Source: Achatina immaculata
Taxonomy: Eukaryota > Mollusca > Gastropoda > Stylommatophora > Achatinidae
Assembly: GCA_009760885.1 (NCBI GenBank)
Contig: CM019716.1
Span: 14,089,702 to 14,153,701 of the forward strand
Reading direction: 5' to 3'
Length of the DNA: 64,000 nucleotides
Shown here: positions 23,681 through 35,900 of the stretch, piece by piece
How positions within the stretch are numbered: the first letter of the stretch is position 1
How the letters are laid out: each line of letters starts with the position of its first letter
Position numbers and translations under genes: made by a program
Notes under the pieces: model-generated
What the model saw: the letters and a program-made list of their open reading frames with translations, nothing else
Databases searched by the model: none
Told to the model about the DNA's origin: nothing

Positions 23681-25337
23681 CATGTCATACAGACCCTAAG
23701 GGAAAAGGGACTACTGTGCTATACAGACCCCAGAGGAAAAAGGGACTATCCTGCCATACAGACCCCAGAGGAAAAAGGGACTATCCTGCCATACAGACCC
23801 CAGAGGAAAAAGGGGCTATCCTGCCATACAGACCCCAGAGGAAAAAGGACTCTATCATGCCATTGAGACCTCAAGAGAAAAGGAACTCTTTTGCCATATA
23901 GATCCCAAGAGAAAAGGTTGTCATAGAGACCCCAGAGCAAAAGGGACCAAGGGAAAGGGATGTAAGTGCCTGCATCTTTCCTTGAGTTCTAAACCGTTTT
24001 TATAAACACAGACCTGGACCCCTAAAGAAATTGCCCAGTGCCACACCCCCCCCCCCCCCAATCCCATTCGCTAGACTGTCAAATTCATCATCACTAGTCC
24101 TACTAGGTACTAGAATGACCTCAAAAAGATGTCAAACGCTGGGGTTTGCTTCACTGCTGGATAGCTAGGAACAAAGTAGCTCAAAGAAAATTATAATCTA
24201 AGGTTGTTTTTTTTTTATCCAAGACCAGTTCCCATACTTCCATCATTTGGTTTTCATACCCCCATCATTTGGTTCCCATACTTCCATCTGGTTCCCATGC
24301 CCCAAAGGAGTATGGATATTCCAGGTTAAAACCCCCTTGCACTCTAGGGCGATAGGAGGATCACTGTGCCTGTTTTTCTTCTTCAGCCCCAGAATGTGGC
24401 AGGTACCCATTTTTCACAGCTGGGTTGAATGGGGGCGAAGTCGATTGCTTGATCTTGGCCACGAGAGCACTAAGTACTCAAGAGTAAGACTGGCAGAATC
24501 GACAATGACGCAGTCTTACGGCCCATTCTTGGGAGTGAGTTTGGGATCGAGTCCAGCTCGTCATCAATTTTTCTTCAGCCTTCTAGCCGTTGCTACAGAA
24601 ACCGTACACTGTGCTGAGATTGGCCACTCACTGATAGGCTTGTCCTGTGATCGCTGGTGATAAACTTAATGTTTTAGCGGGTTTTTTTTCTTTCTAGACT
24701 ATCATAAGTTTCTCCAATTGTTGGAATGAATCTAACAGACCTGGCATCTCGGCACCAACATAGAGAATACAATCACTGTTCGACTGGCTTGTTGAAGTAG
24801 CGAACCACATTATTTATAGAGCACCGCTTGGGCAGGCTCTAATTCGCGAATCCTAATAATAATTCCGACAATGCTTCTACCACACTCATCTTTGCTTCCA
24901 AGAATTCGTGTATTCAGTAGGAGCAGAGGCAGACAAGGGTGTACGTTTAGTTTTATAAAAACACAGAAAAGGCAACGAAGTGGGATATAAGCGGCAAAGG
25001 TAGATAATGTGATGGTTACATAGAAATGAAGAATAAACAGTAACAGTTCAATCAATACTGATTTGTTCCTCTGTGATTACATATCACGTGCTGAGCTAGT
25101 CTACGCCTAGTTCTTTGAAGCAAGGATGGAAAACTGCGGGGCACGATTGAAGACCCTGCTGAAGACGGGATTCATGAGGTCAACCAGTTCCTTAACTAGG
25201 CGGCTAAGCGAATGAAATTGGAACGTAGAAGATGATTAGATGAGGGGGGGGGTGCTAAATTTATTTATGTTTTGAGGAACAGATCCACATCTATCTGTCA
25301 CCAAATGGTTGTCAATGCAACCAGCTAAAAGATCGGA
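23681..25337 (+). repeat. Left arm of large inverted duplication
   Basis: It is the reverse complement of 26966-28377 at high identity, judged by eye at above 90 percent. It includes an array of 35-bp units (GACCCCAGAGGAAAAAGGGA) at 23690-23900, a tRNA-like B box (GGGATCGAGTCCAGC, 24545-24560) and a 107-codon stop-free stretch. It is longer than its partner partly because of extra 35-bp units and a poly-C run near 24045. Confidence 0.85.
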
Positions 25338-26217
25338 CAAGCACTTTATCAGTATAACAACCTGGAGAAAGCAAAATAACACTAAACGGAGACAACTGTA
25401 CAATGCTACAGACTGCACACGCAGTGCAAGGTTGTGTCAGCTGCAGTTAACTGGAGTAAACATTTTGTAATCAGCAAATGACTAATTAGCACGTTGAATC
25501 AGTGTTTAAAATACACACAGTAAAGTTTCATTATGTGCAATATTTAAAAGCTCTGCATTAGTACGACCTTTGGTCTTTAGGAATCATAACAAAAAAAAAA
25601 AAAGATGGAAATCAAAACTTAAGCACAAGAACAAAGCCTTGGGTATTCAACTCAAATGTAATACCCACTCTTACTCATGCGTATGAAAGCTGGAAAACAG
25701 CCAAAGAGATAGAGAACAAATTTGACGCATATGAAAACAAATGACTAAGAAATATATTCTGTATGCAATTGAACGAATTCAAGAATAACGTAAAGATAAG
25801 AGGAATAAGCATGCAGCAAACAGTATGAACAATGATCAAGAAAAGACCAGTCACATGCTGACAAAGAAACATACCAGAGAATCACAAAGCAAGCCATCAA
25901 ATGGGAAACATCTAGAAAAAAAAAAAAAGAGGCCGACCTCGAGAGACTGACAAGAGAGGCTAAGATGACTGACATCAAATCTCTTGATGAGATCGAGAAG
26001 TTCGCCGACTCAGGTTAGACACATTGCGAGCCTGTGTGGCGCAAGATGGCACAGGCAGGATGTAAGGATTAGTATGACGACCATAATTTAATTTTTTTAA
26101 GGGTGAGGTGGAGGTATGATGAGAGGAGATGGGAGAGAGAGAATGAATGAATGAATAATCTTTATTTTTCAAGGGTAAAGAATTGGGCACGCAGGCCCGT
26201 CTTACATTCTGCCCTCT

Positions 26218-26251
<34 letters not shown>

Positions 26252-26965
26252 AGTGTAACTAATAAACTTATTGATAGAAGTAATTGTTTTAACCAAAATT
26301 TCTAAATGATTACTAAACTCCCTTCCTGTTTTCCACTTATCAGAAGTGCCGAACAACCTGACATTTCCTATAATGATCTGAGAAACTGTGTGCTTGCTTC
26401 CTCTACAGATAAAACGTTTGCTGAGGAGAAACATTGAGTTAAACTTTGCCATGTCTTCTGTTCCACGAAGAGTAGTTTCCCAGCTGAGACCACTACTCAA
26501 CCTACTGGAGCCTGAAGTTCGATTCTGATCATTCTATTTAAATTTTTCTCTGTGTTCCCATTCCCTCGCCTCCCTCCCTCCATCCCTCCTCTCTCTCTCT
26601 CTCTGAATGTCTGGAATAAAGTAAAAGTTGTACCACAAAGGGCAATATTATATAGCCTTGTACGCCAAATTCTTCACCCTTTGAAGATACAGTTTGCTCG
26701 TTAGCTAACTTCATCTGTAGTAGCAAAAGAATATACGGTGTAGACAATGTTAGACATCCTTAGCTACCTCAACGAAATCAGGGATATTATATATATATAT
26801 ACGTGTATACGTACAATGCCAGCTCTACCGAGAAGCAACATGTACATTCGCATGGGACGGCAAGCTTGTTGGGGGGGGGGGGGCAGCAGAAATTGGAAAG
26901 TGGAATGAACTGTAAAAAAAAAAAATTCAGTATGAAAATAAATTATTTGTTTAAAAACACAGCCT
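25338..26965. other. Spacer of inverted duplication
   Basis: About 1.6 kb that is not inverted-repeated. It contains a LINE family B relic (25640-26070), a TGAATGAATGAAT tail (26143-26157), an AG microsatellite (26216-26249) and an AT run with a poly-G run (26790-26885). Confidence 0.7.
25640..26070 (+). mobile_element. LINE family B relic
   Basis: ESWKTAKEIENKFDAYENK and LNEFKNN are readable on +, then a GRPRET-like stretch and the family B 3' end (GCGAGCCTGTGTGGCGCAAG, GGATGTAAG). Several frameshifts. Confidence 0.65.
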
Positions 26966-28377
26966 CTCCGGTCTTTTAACTGATTGTCTTGACAACCATT
27001 TGGTGACAGAAAGACGTGGATCTGTCCCTCGAACATAAATAAATTTAGCATTGTCCCTCCCTTCATCTAATCATCTTCTACGTTCCAATTTCATACGCTT
27101 AGTTAAGGAACTGGTTGACCTCATGAATCCCGTCTTCAGCAGGGTCTTCATTCGTGCCCCGCAGTTTTCCATCCTTGCTTCAAAGGACTAGGCGTAGACT
27201 AGCTCAGCACGTGATATGTAATCACAGAGAACGTTTAATAAACCGGAACAAATCAGTATTGATTGAACTGTTATTGCTTATTCTTCATTTCTATGTAACC
27301 ATCACATTATCCACCTTTGCCGCTTAATCCCACTTCGTTGCCTTTTCTATATTTTTATAAAACTAAACGTACACCCTTGTCTGCCTCTACTCCTACTGAA
27401 TACACGAATTCTTGGAAGCAAAGATGAGTGTGGTAGAAGCATTGTCGGAATTATTATTAGGATTCGCGAATTAGAGCCTGCCCAAGCGGTGCTCTATAAA
27501 TAATGTGGTTCGCTACTTCAACAAGCCAGTCGAACAGTGATTGTATTCTCTATGTTGGTGCCGAGATGCCAGGTCTGTTAGATTCAATCCAACAATTGGA
27601 GAAACTTATGATAGTCTAGAAAGAAAAAAAACCCCGCTAAAACATTAAGTTTATCACCAGCGATCACAGGACAAACCTATCAGTGAGTGGCCAATCTCAG
27701 CACAGTGTACGGTTTCTGTAGCAACGGCTAGAAGGCTGAAGAAAAATTGATGACGAGCTGGACTCGATCCCAAACTCACTCCCAAGAATGGGCCGTAAGA
27801 CTGCGTCATTGTCGATTTTGTCAATCTTACTCTTGAGTACTTAGTGCTCTCGTGGCCAAGATCAAGCAATCGACTTCGCCCCCATTCAACCCAGCTGTGA
27901 AAAATGGGTACCTGCCACATTCTGGGGCTGAAGAAGAAAAACAGGCACAGTGATCCTCCTATCGCCCTAGAGTGCAAGGGGGTTTTAACCTGGAATATCC
28001 ATACTCCTTTGGGGCATGGGAACCAGATGGAAGTATGGGAACCAAATGATGGGGGTATGGGAACAGTTTCAACCTTGGGGGAAAAAAACTGTTAGATTAT
28101 CATTTTCTTTGAGCTATTTTGTTCCTAGCTACCCACGTGTGAAGCAAACCCCAGCGTTTGACATATTTTTTGAGGTCATTCTAGTACCTAGTAGGACTAG
28201 TGATGATGAATTTGACAGTCTAGGCAATTTCTTTAGGTGGTCGGGTCTGTGTTTGTAAAAAAGGTCTCTATGACACCATTTTCTCCTGGGGTCTATAAGG
28301 CAGGATAAGAGTTCCTTTTCCCTTGAGGTCTCAATGGCATGATAGAGTCCCTTTTCCGTTTAGGTCTCTATGACATG
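26966..28377 (-). repeat. Right arm of large inverted duplication
   Basis: Inverted partner of 23681-25337. It carries the same 107-codon open stretch on the minus strand (27977-27654) with few substitutions. It ends at TGACATG next to the TGAA tail of the LINE at 28381. Only a few of the 35-bp units are present here (28270-28375). Confidence 0.85.
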
Positions 28378-28380
28378 ATC

Positions 28381-29110
28381 ATTCATTCATTCATTTGCAT
28401 GTCCCTTGCGGAACTTTGCCTCCCTAACAGCACCCCTGTAGGCCTCTCGGTCGTGAGCAAGATGCCCTGCTGCTGATGCATCCATTTGCAGATTATCAAC
28501 GATGTCTTGCCTTGGTCTTCCTCTCTTTCTTTTTCCCATTATGTACCCTTTCAAGACGGTCTTCTCTAGATTATCATGACGTTTAATGTGTCCAAAATAT
28601 TTAAGTTTTCTCTCTTTAATCCTCTTTACTAGCCAGCCTTCTTCATTATTAACCTCTTGTAGTATAGATATATTTGTTCTTTTTTTTGTGTGTCCACGAT
28701 TTTTGAAGAACTCTTCTGTAGCATTTGCATTCAAAGGCATTTATGTGTTTCTCATCTGTTTTGTTAAGTGTCAAGGTCTCACAGGCATATGTTGCGATGG
28801 GAAAGACATGATAGAGTTATTATTTACCTATCTTTACCTTACAGTAACCTCCTCCCCATTAGTTCTAGTGTGCCTGTTGTAATCCATTCATTCTTGTGTG
28901 TGTGTTGTTTTTTTTACTGGAACCATATCTGTAGCTGCTGTTATCTCTGGCCTGCGTAGCCAGTTCATCTGGTGTCATCTCCTCCTGTACAGCTATCAGT
29001 ATCTCGAAACAGTTCTTCACTGCTATGCCGTATTGTTTTGGTATTTTTGTAAGATCAAAGCGGGGGTGGTCTTGAGCCCCTGTCTTTTTTGTCTTTATCT
29101 TCATGTCCGC
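28381..29110 (-). mobile_element. LINE family F copy with internal deletion
   Basis: On minus, 29104-28865 encodes the post-endonuclease linker (HPRFDLTKIPKQYGIAVKN). It then jumps to TYACETLTLNKTDEKHINAFE and the C-terminal [20 protein letters not shown] and GKRKRGRPR blocks, ending with FRKGHANE and (TGAA)n. The reverse transcriptase core is missing. Confidence 0.75.
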
Positions 29111-29114
29111 TATT

Positions 29115-29770
29115 AATAACTCATGGTCCGTGTCACAATTACACGGTTATTTGATGGTAATGGTAAATGCAATTGCCGTGTCAATACTTTTGTAACCCAG
29201 TGAGTTTTATTCGCCATAGCGCTTATTATGAAGTCAAATATATGCTTCTAATATTTCACTTATAACGTTATGCTTTCACTCTTACCAAAGTAAGACAGTT
29301 GGAATTAAAATTGAAAAAAAGAAGAAAGAAATTAAATAATTATTTCTACGTTTAAAGTCGGAATATCTAAAGAAAACGCATAAAAGTACAAAAACTGCCA
29401 ATGTAAATTTCACTTCAGCGGTTGCAGTAATCTTTCAAATATTTTCGCCAGTGTTTGCAACTCCCAGCAATTTTACAGTTATCTTTATCATTATGATGAT
29501 GATGAAGATCACGATTATAATAAAGGACGACGACGACAGTGACGATAATAAGAAATTTATAGATTGTTTCACTAATTTAAAAATTGTTAATGCTATTATA
29601 AAATTACTGGTCGGACATGGTAAATCAGTTTTTAAAATGTTAAATGTCAATTTGAGAATTGGGTAGAGCGCCAAGGTATGCTACTGCACGGGGAAACAAA
29701 AAAAAATGCATGAGACGGACCCTACAATGTTGTTTATGGTGTGTAATTTATTAATTTATATCAGAAAAAG
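29115..29770. other. Unique AT-rich DNA left of presumed promoter
   Basis: It contains a short ATG/GAC-rich simple stretch (29490-29550). No gene is seen. Confidence 0.4.
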
Positions 29771-29779
29771 GACTGAGCG

Positions 29780-30300
29780 GCCAGTGACGTGAACCAAAAA
29801 TAGCGGGTCTGAAATTAAATGAACTCCCATCCTATAGTTGTTTATTGTTTGACTAGAGTGGCGTATCCTGATCGAAAGACGGAAGTTACGTCACTATACA
29901 CTTGCCACGGAACTACATTTCCTTGTAAATCTGTTCGCATTTTCACCCCCAACAAAATACTTATAGACATTGCATAAAATTACGTAGAATAATTTAGCTT
30001 TAGAATCATTTCGTCTGAATATTTCCTTAAAACTTAGTGAAATGACTGTTGTATAAGAAGTGTCCAGTGAACTATATGTCAGTGGCGGATAATCTGTACA
30101 TTACGCGTAAGACGCCATTTTAGGACCTGTGGGCTGGTCTACTGTATAGAGATAATCATCTCGTTGTTCCATTTGTACATCTGTCTTCGTGCCTAGCGAT
30201 ACTTCTTATAACAGAAAAGGGGATCACCCCGGTGTAAAACGCATTAGAATTTCAGCAGTTGCTACTGGGAGGCCGTGCATGTAGTCGAGCAGGTTAATGA
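29780..30300 (+). promoter_or_regulatory. Presumed AP1G1 promoter / first noncoding exon region
   Basis: CpG dinucleotides, scarce elsewhere, cluster here. TGACGT is at 29785-29790, an ETS-type ACGGAAGT at 29879-29886 is directly fused to a CRE-like TTACGTCAC at 29886-29894, and a YY1-like CGCCATTTT is at 30112-30120. ETS plus CRE is usual for housekeeping promoters. The ATG-bearing exon at 32746 begins with a splice acceptor, so a noncoding exon must lie upstream. Its exact donor is not identifiable by eye. Confidence 0.45.
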
Positions 30301-32745
30301 ACGAAAATATTGGCTGACCTGTTGCGGTGTGTTCTGCTAAATTATAGCGGCGATCGTAATATCTTTTGTTACGTACTGTGGAGATTGTGTTGAGCGTGTG
30401 TGTATGTGTGATGTGACTCAGGCCAGCAGGTGGTGGTGACAGGGCAGTAGATATTTGGGCCTGGTGAAAGACTGTACAACCAAACACTGATGGGATTTTG
30501 AAGCTAGTAATGTTGAGTGCAGTTTGCTGATTTTTAACTTATGTTACTACAGCCCAGGTAACACCAGTAAAGCATGCATGGCTAACTGAAGAGAAATGTG
30601 ATGTACATATGTGACAGGAGAAAAACAGACAAATCGTTTTCGCCCATGCGATGAACAGTTAATGGCTATATATGTCCAGTTAAATTACAAAATATCTTGT
30701 GTGCTTCAGTAGTTTCATAAAAGGTGCAAATCAGAAACGTAATTGGTTAGCGAATTGTGAACATAGAAATGTTTTCTTTCTGCCATATCACTGTGGGATT
30801 CCCTTTTTTGTTTGTATATATACACATATATGGCATATCATAAGATTGATTGTTTGGCTATTCATGTAAGATTTGAAGTGGAGCATTTTATAAGTGTATG
30901 ATTCTTTATGATAACAGTTTGTGAGATGTCTGTGTTCAGGGAATCATTTTTAGGGAAAATATAGCCATTAAAGAATAGAGTGGATGAGTAGTTAATTATT
31001 CTTTTGTGGCTAAGATGGTTACTTATTCTACTGAAGTCCAGGGTTTAACTCTCAGCTTTTTTTTTTAGGCTTTTATTTTTTTTTATCCTTGTGGTTTATC
31101 TATTTTTTTTATCTTTGTGCTTTATCTAATTTTGTTTATCCTTGTGCTTTATCTAAAAGGCTTATCCTACCTTTTTGGATAGTTCTAGTTATTGATTTCT
31201 ATGCCCAAATGACCACAAACACTGCCAGTCCAGAGACATGAATTGTTGTACCTTTGTATATCTTGTTCTTAAAGGGAGAAGTCAGACTTACCCTGATAGA
31301 TAGAAGTTCAAGTGAAACGGTATTAGGACCAACAGAGTTAGTGAAAACACAGTCTTACATTCACACAGTGCACCTGACAGTAGGTTGCAGTAATATAGCT
31401 TGGCCACAATGTTGTGGTCACACGTGACAAATGCTCCACAGTGGGAGGACCTGTTGGGAGACCCGCTGTTTAGGTCCACTCAGGAAAAGAAGGAAGGTCA
31501 TGCCAGTTCATATATTGCTTAGTGTATTATGACAAAGCTCACCTTGGGTTCCACACCAGAATCTCAGTTCTTGTGAGTTTCTGGTACATAGCAGTAATCA
31601 GAATTAGCTAACTCAGAAGCAGAAGTTTATTAGGTAGCACAAACACACCTCCCCCCAAACACACACGCACACAATCTTTTTTTTTTGGAATTGGTGAGGT
31701 ATTTATATTAGTGGGGGAAAAAAATATGAAAATCTCATTTATCCATTACTCATTTATTGGCAACATTAATCCAGCAAAATGCTCATTTCTTTTATAGAGC
31801 AAGTCCATATTCTAATACATTGACAGAACTTGGATGTGTTTGGACAAGGCAGTACAATGAATGTACTAAAGGTTTGTATTTCAGTGTTTTCTTATTGAAC
31901 ACATTAAAGCCAGCACCTTCATGTTCTTGCTCATCACATGTCTCATCCTTTTTTTTTTTTTTTTTCACATTTACAGCCTGGTGCTCTCATACCAGAACCT
32001 GACACGGGAGATAACATTAGCCATAGGGTACATTTGATACTGCAGTCTTCTGTGAACAGGGCACACCATCCTCAAAATATAGAGACTACAAACCATACTG
32101 CAAGCAGTGCAAAAGAAACAGAAGAAACCAACAGATTTGTCATATTGAATATCTGTATTATTAGTCTTTTTTTTTTTTTTGGTACATGTATCATTCTTTG
32201 ATATGGATTGTTCCACTTCATTTCCCTTAACTGAGTTTTGAAAGACCCAGACTGTAAGAGCTTCCTGTCTCTTTTCAGAACTACTCCTATAACCTGATAT
32301 ATCCTGTGTCTTCTGTTTTTTTTTTTTGTTTCCAGATTTTGGCCTTCTGTTTCTGTTAAATTTTAGTAAAATTTTGTACTTAAAATAAGTTATACCTAGT
32401 ACCTACATTTGTAGGTGTTTATGTAACACAGTACATGAACTGCTATCTGTTATCCCGAGAAGAAAGAAGGAAAGATTATACAAAGAACACGCTTTGAAAC
32501 AGAACTCTTAAAAAAAAAAGAAGGGTTAAATAAATGTTAAATAGGTTAAATAAAGGATAAAAAAGGAAGGTTAAATAAAGGATAAAGGAAGATTCCAAGA
32601 CCAGATCACTGTCTTAATGTGCTTTGGAGCAAGGCAGAGATGGATGATGGTGATTTGATTTTTATATTTATTTCTGACAGAAAAAAAAAAGATTTAATAT
32701 TCAGAGTTTTAACTTCTCATACATTTTATTTTGTTCCATTAACAG
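30300..32745 (+). other. AP1G1 5' UTR intron (presumed)
   Basis: T-rich DNA with poly-T runs (31950, 32168, 32320) and A-rich short repeats near 32510-32590. No coding exon. Confidence 0.5.
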
Positions 32746-32955
32746 GCTGTAAGCATGCCAGCCCCAAAGAGGTTGCGCGATCTCATTCGTGAGATTCGGT
32801 CAGCTCGAACTGCAGCGGATGAGAGAGCAGTGGTCAACAAAGAATGTGCTACAATCCGAGATTCATTTCGTGACCAGGATAATACTTATCGTTGCCGCAA
32901 TGTAGCAAAGCTGTTGTACATCCATATGCTTGGTTATCCTGCTCACTTTGGACAG
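32746..32955 (+). CDS. AP1G1: AP1G1 exon with start codon (codons 1-67)
   Basis: The acceptor AACAG ends at 32745; nine untranslated bases precede ATG at 32755. [20 protein letters not shown] is the canonical adaptin N-terminus, which fixes the start. It continues through [20 protein letters not shown] and ends at FGQ with donor GTCAGA (phase 0). Confidence 0.97.
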
Positions 32956-35900
32956 GTCAGATATACTTAAGGCATTTCATTACTTTTGCCAAAGAAGAAA
33001 AGCAAGTTTTATGTTGCTCTGTGGAGTTGTTGTAAAACTTCTGTGTTGTTTCAGTCTTCCTTTATGCCTCCTATAGCTGATTAGTTACTCTCACACACAC
33101 TCACACTAGATAAGGTGTTCACCACTTGATAGTTTAATTTGCTAGGGTAATTTGGTTTGATACAATGTCAGTATAGGTCTAAATAAGCCCAGTTTTAAAA
33201 CAGGAAAGTGAGATTTCCAAGAATTTAGGTCTCTTTCTTTTTTCTTTTTTCTTTTTTTTCCCCGCAATCTATATATTCATCATCATCATGTGATGTTTCC
33301 TCCCCTGTGAAGATTGGTTGCAGTGTATTTTCAATTTGTTCTGTTCCTTGCCTTCATGTTCATCCAACCAAAGCTGAACTCAGTACATCTCTCTATGTTA
33401 TTCACCCATTATATTTGTAATCATGCTTTTTTTCCCCTTCAACTTTTCCCTAAGTGCAGTTTTTCATTGTTTTCTTGTGCCTTTTAGTGTGACAGAAATA
33501 TTGTCTTGTCTTGTCCTTCCTCATTTACTACTAGGTGTAGAGGTGAAGTGCAATTGTCTCTCAATGGCTTGCCTGTTGGCTTCGTACATTGAGATGTTCA
33601 AGGACTCTGTTATACCATCAGTCCGTTGTTTGCATGGGTGGCCCCTTCCTCTTCCCTTGTGTGGTCTGTAAAACATTGTTCTCTGTGGTACACGTTCTGT
33701 TGGTAGTCGTGACACTTGACTGAACCATTTTTGTTGCTGTTTGTGAATATAGTTCAGAGCGGGTTCAACTCCTACTTTATTTCTAATGACATCATTACTG
33801 ATTCTGTCCATTCTTGATATTCCAAGAATTCTTCTCAAGAATCTCATTTCAGTTGTTGTAATTTTCCTCTTGTCTTTTGCTGTCATCGTGCATGCCTGGC
33901 ATTGGTAGCACAAAGTTGGTATGAAGATTGTCTTATAGATAGTTCTTTTGGTTTCCAGTGAGACATGCTTGTTGTTAGTATGAGAGTCATTTGCCCGATA
34001 AGTTCGTTCGCTTTGTTACATCTGTTTTCGATCTGTGTCTATTTTCCTTTTGTTGAGAAAATGCTTCAGAGATATTTGAAATGCGTTACTTGCTTCGTAG
34101 TATGGCTTTCCAGTGTAATGTTTATTGGTGTGTCTACACTTGCGAAGGTCATGATTTCTGTTTTGCCTAGGCTAATTTTCATATTGTGTTCCTTGCATAC
34201 ATCATTCAATCTATTAATGTGATCTTGCAAGTCTTCTTCTGAGTCGGCAACTAGAGCTTGGTCATCTACAAATAATAGTTCGTTTATGGTTATGTCATCT
34301 TCTGTTTGTTCTATTTCATTTTGTTGATTTTTTGCTGTGTTTATCAGTCCAGCTTCTCTACAGATGTTATCGATGTATGTTATAAATAGCATTGGTGATA
34401 AGATGCAACCTTGCAGAACGCCAGATTTAATAATAAAGGGTTTGGAATGCCTCCCCTATTGCTCTGATGATGCCACTTCCTTTGTTGTACAGACTCTTAC
34501 ACAGATTTATTAGATCATTGGTGACCCCATATTGTTTTAGATAACTAAAGAAATAGAAAATAAATTAGACTCTTTTGAAAACAAATGCATAAGGAAAATA
34601 CTTGGCATCAAGTGGAACGAATTCAAGAACAATGCAGAGATCTTCTTCTTCTTCTTCGTTCGCTTCTACCACCAAAAACCGCACTGTGATCCTACTGAAT
34701 TCACGCCTGTGGTCCTCGTTAGGTCCCGTGGTCCCCAAAAAGACCACACGAGATCCACAAGAGGACCACAAGAGGTTCAGAGTATCACAGGGCTTTAGCC
34801 TGTATTCTTGGTGGGTCTCGGAAGCGGGATTGCGTGACACCGTGGTTTTCATTGCACCAGTTTAGTCTAGGGTTGGACTTTCTCACCGGAAGACCTCGAC
34901 GTGTTTAGGATATCAGTGCATCCCCGCTGGGTGAAAGGCGGTAGCCCACCCAGGCCAGAGTTGGACTTTCTCACCGGAAAACCTCGACGTGTTTTGAGAT
35001 ACCTGTGTATCACCGCCGGGTGAGAGGTGGTTGCCCATCCAGTCCAGGGTTGGACTTTCTCACCGGAAAACCTCAGCGTGATTAGGACACGTAAACATCC
35101 CCGCCGGGTGAGAGGTGGTTGCCTATCTAGACTTCCCTGGTCCAGTGTCTCCGACTTCAGCATTTTGCGGTCGTGGCCGCTACCCTTCCTAGTTGTGACC
35201 AGGATGGAGCTTTTGTCCAGGAGGACGAATCCTCGCCACTAGTGACTTCTACCCCTGGGTTGAGCCGGTTTAGGCATTATCCCAGTATGGGCGTGTTTGG
35301 GACGAGACCGACCTCTAGAGCAGAGGTACTGTGACATGCATAGCCTTCAAGATTCACCCCTGGTGTGAGCCGGTTTAGGCAAAATTTACCAGTATAGGTG
35401 TATATCAGGCGTGACCGACCTCTAGAGCGGAGGTGGCATGACATGTCTAGCCGTCAAGTTCCACCCCTGGTGTGTGCTGGTTTAGGCATATTTCACCAGT
35501 GTAGGTGTATTTCGGACGTGGCTGGCCTCTAGAGCAGAGGTGCCGTGGTATAGCTCTCATAGCGATACTACTGGACATACCGGTTAAACTTCACTTTCCA
35601 CCACCTTTTCCCATCGGCGCCGCACAGCAACCTTTATTTCTTTTCCGCATTTCTTCCTTGACCGGGAGGAGCTTCACTTCACGCGCGGCATTTGAAGAGT
35701 CTCGCCAGCAGTGTCTTAACCTCTGGGACAAGCCGGTTCATGCATTTCACCCGATATGACTGCACTCAGGACGTGGCCGACCTCCAGACCAGAGGTGCCG
35801 TGATTTGACTGTTTGCTTCGCTTTATCCTTTCTACCACCTTTTCCGCAGTGATGCTGCGCGGCAACCTCATTTGCAAATTTCTTCATTGGCCGGGAGGAG

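Noticed and set aside
23690..23900. Regular repeats with possible CRISPR look
   Set aside because: Head-to-tail 35-bp units without unique spacers in a eukaryotic genome; no cas genes.
24247..24660. 137-codon frame, mirrored at 27977-27654
   Set aside because: It lies inside the inverted duplication beside a tRNA-like B box; no recognisable domain and low-complexity FFFFF runs. Kept as a repeat.
32755..32970. A short standalone 71-codon protein
   Set aside because: It is the first coding exon of AP1G1 reading through its donor into the intron.
34565..35163. Minus-strand frames of 95 and 98 codons in the GC-rich retroposon
   Set aside because: The second is the translated 88-bp repeat and the first runs across the element end into the LINE; no domain.
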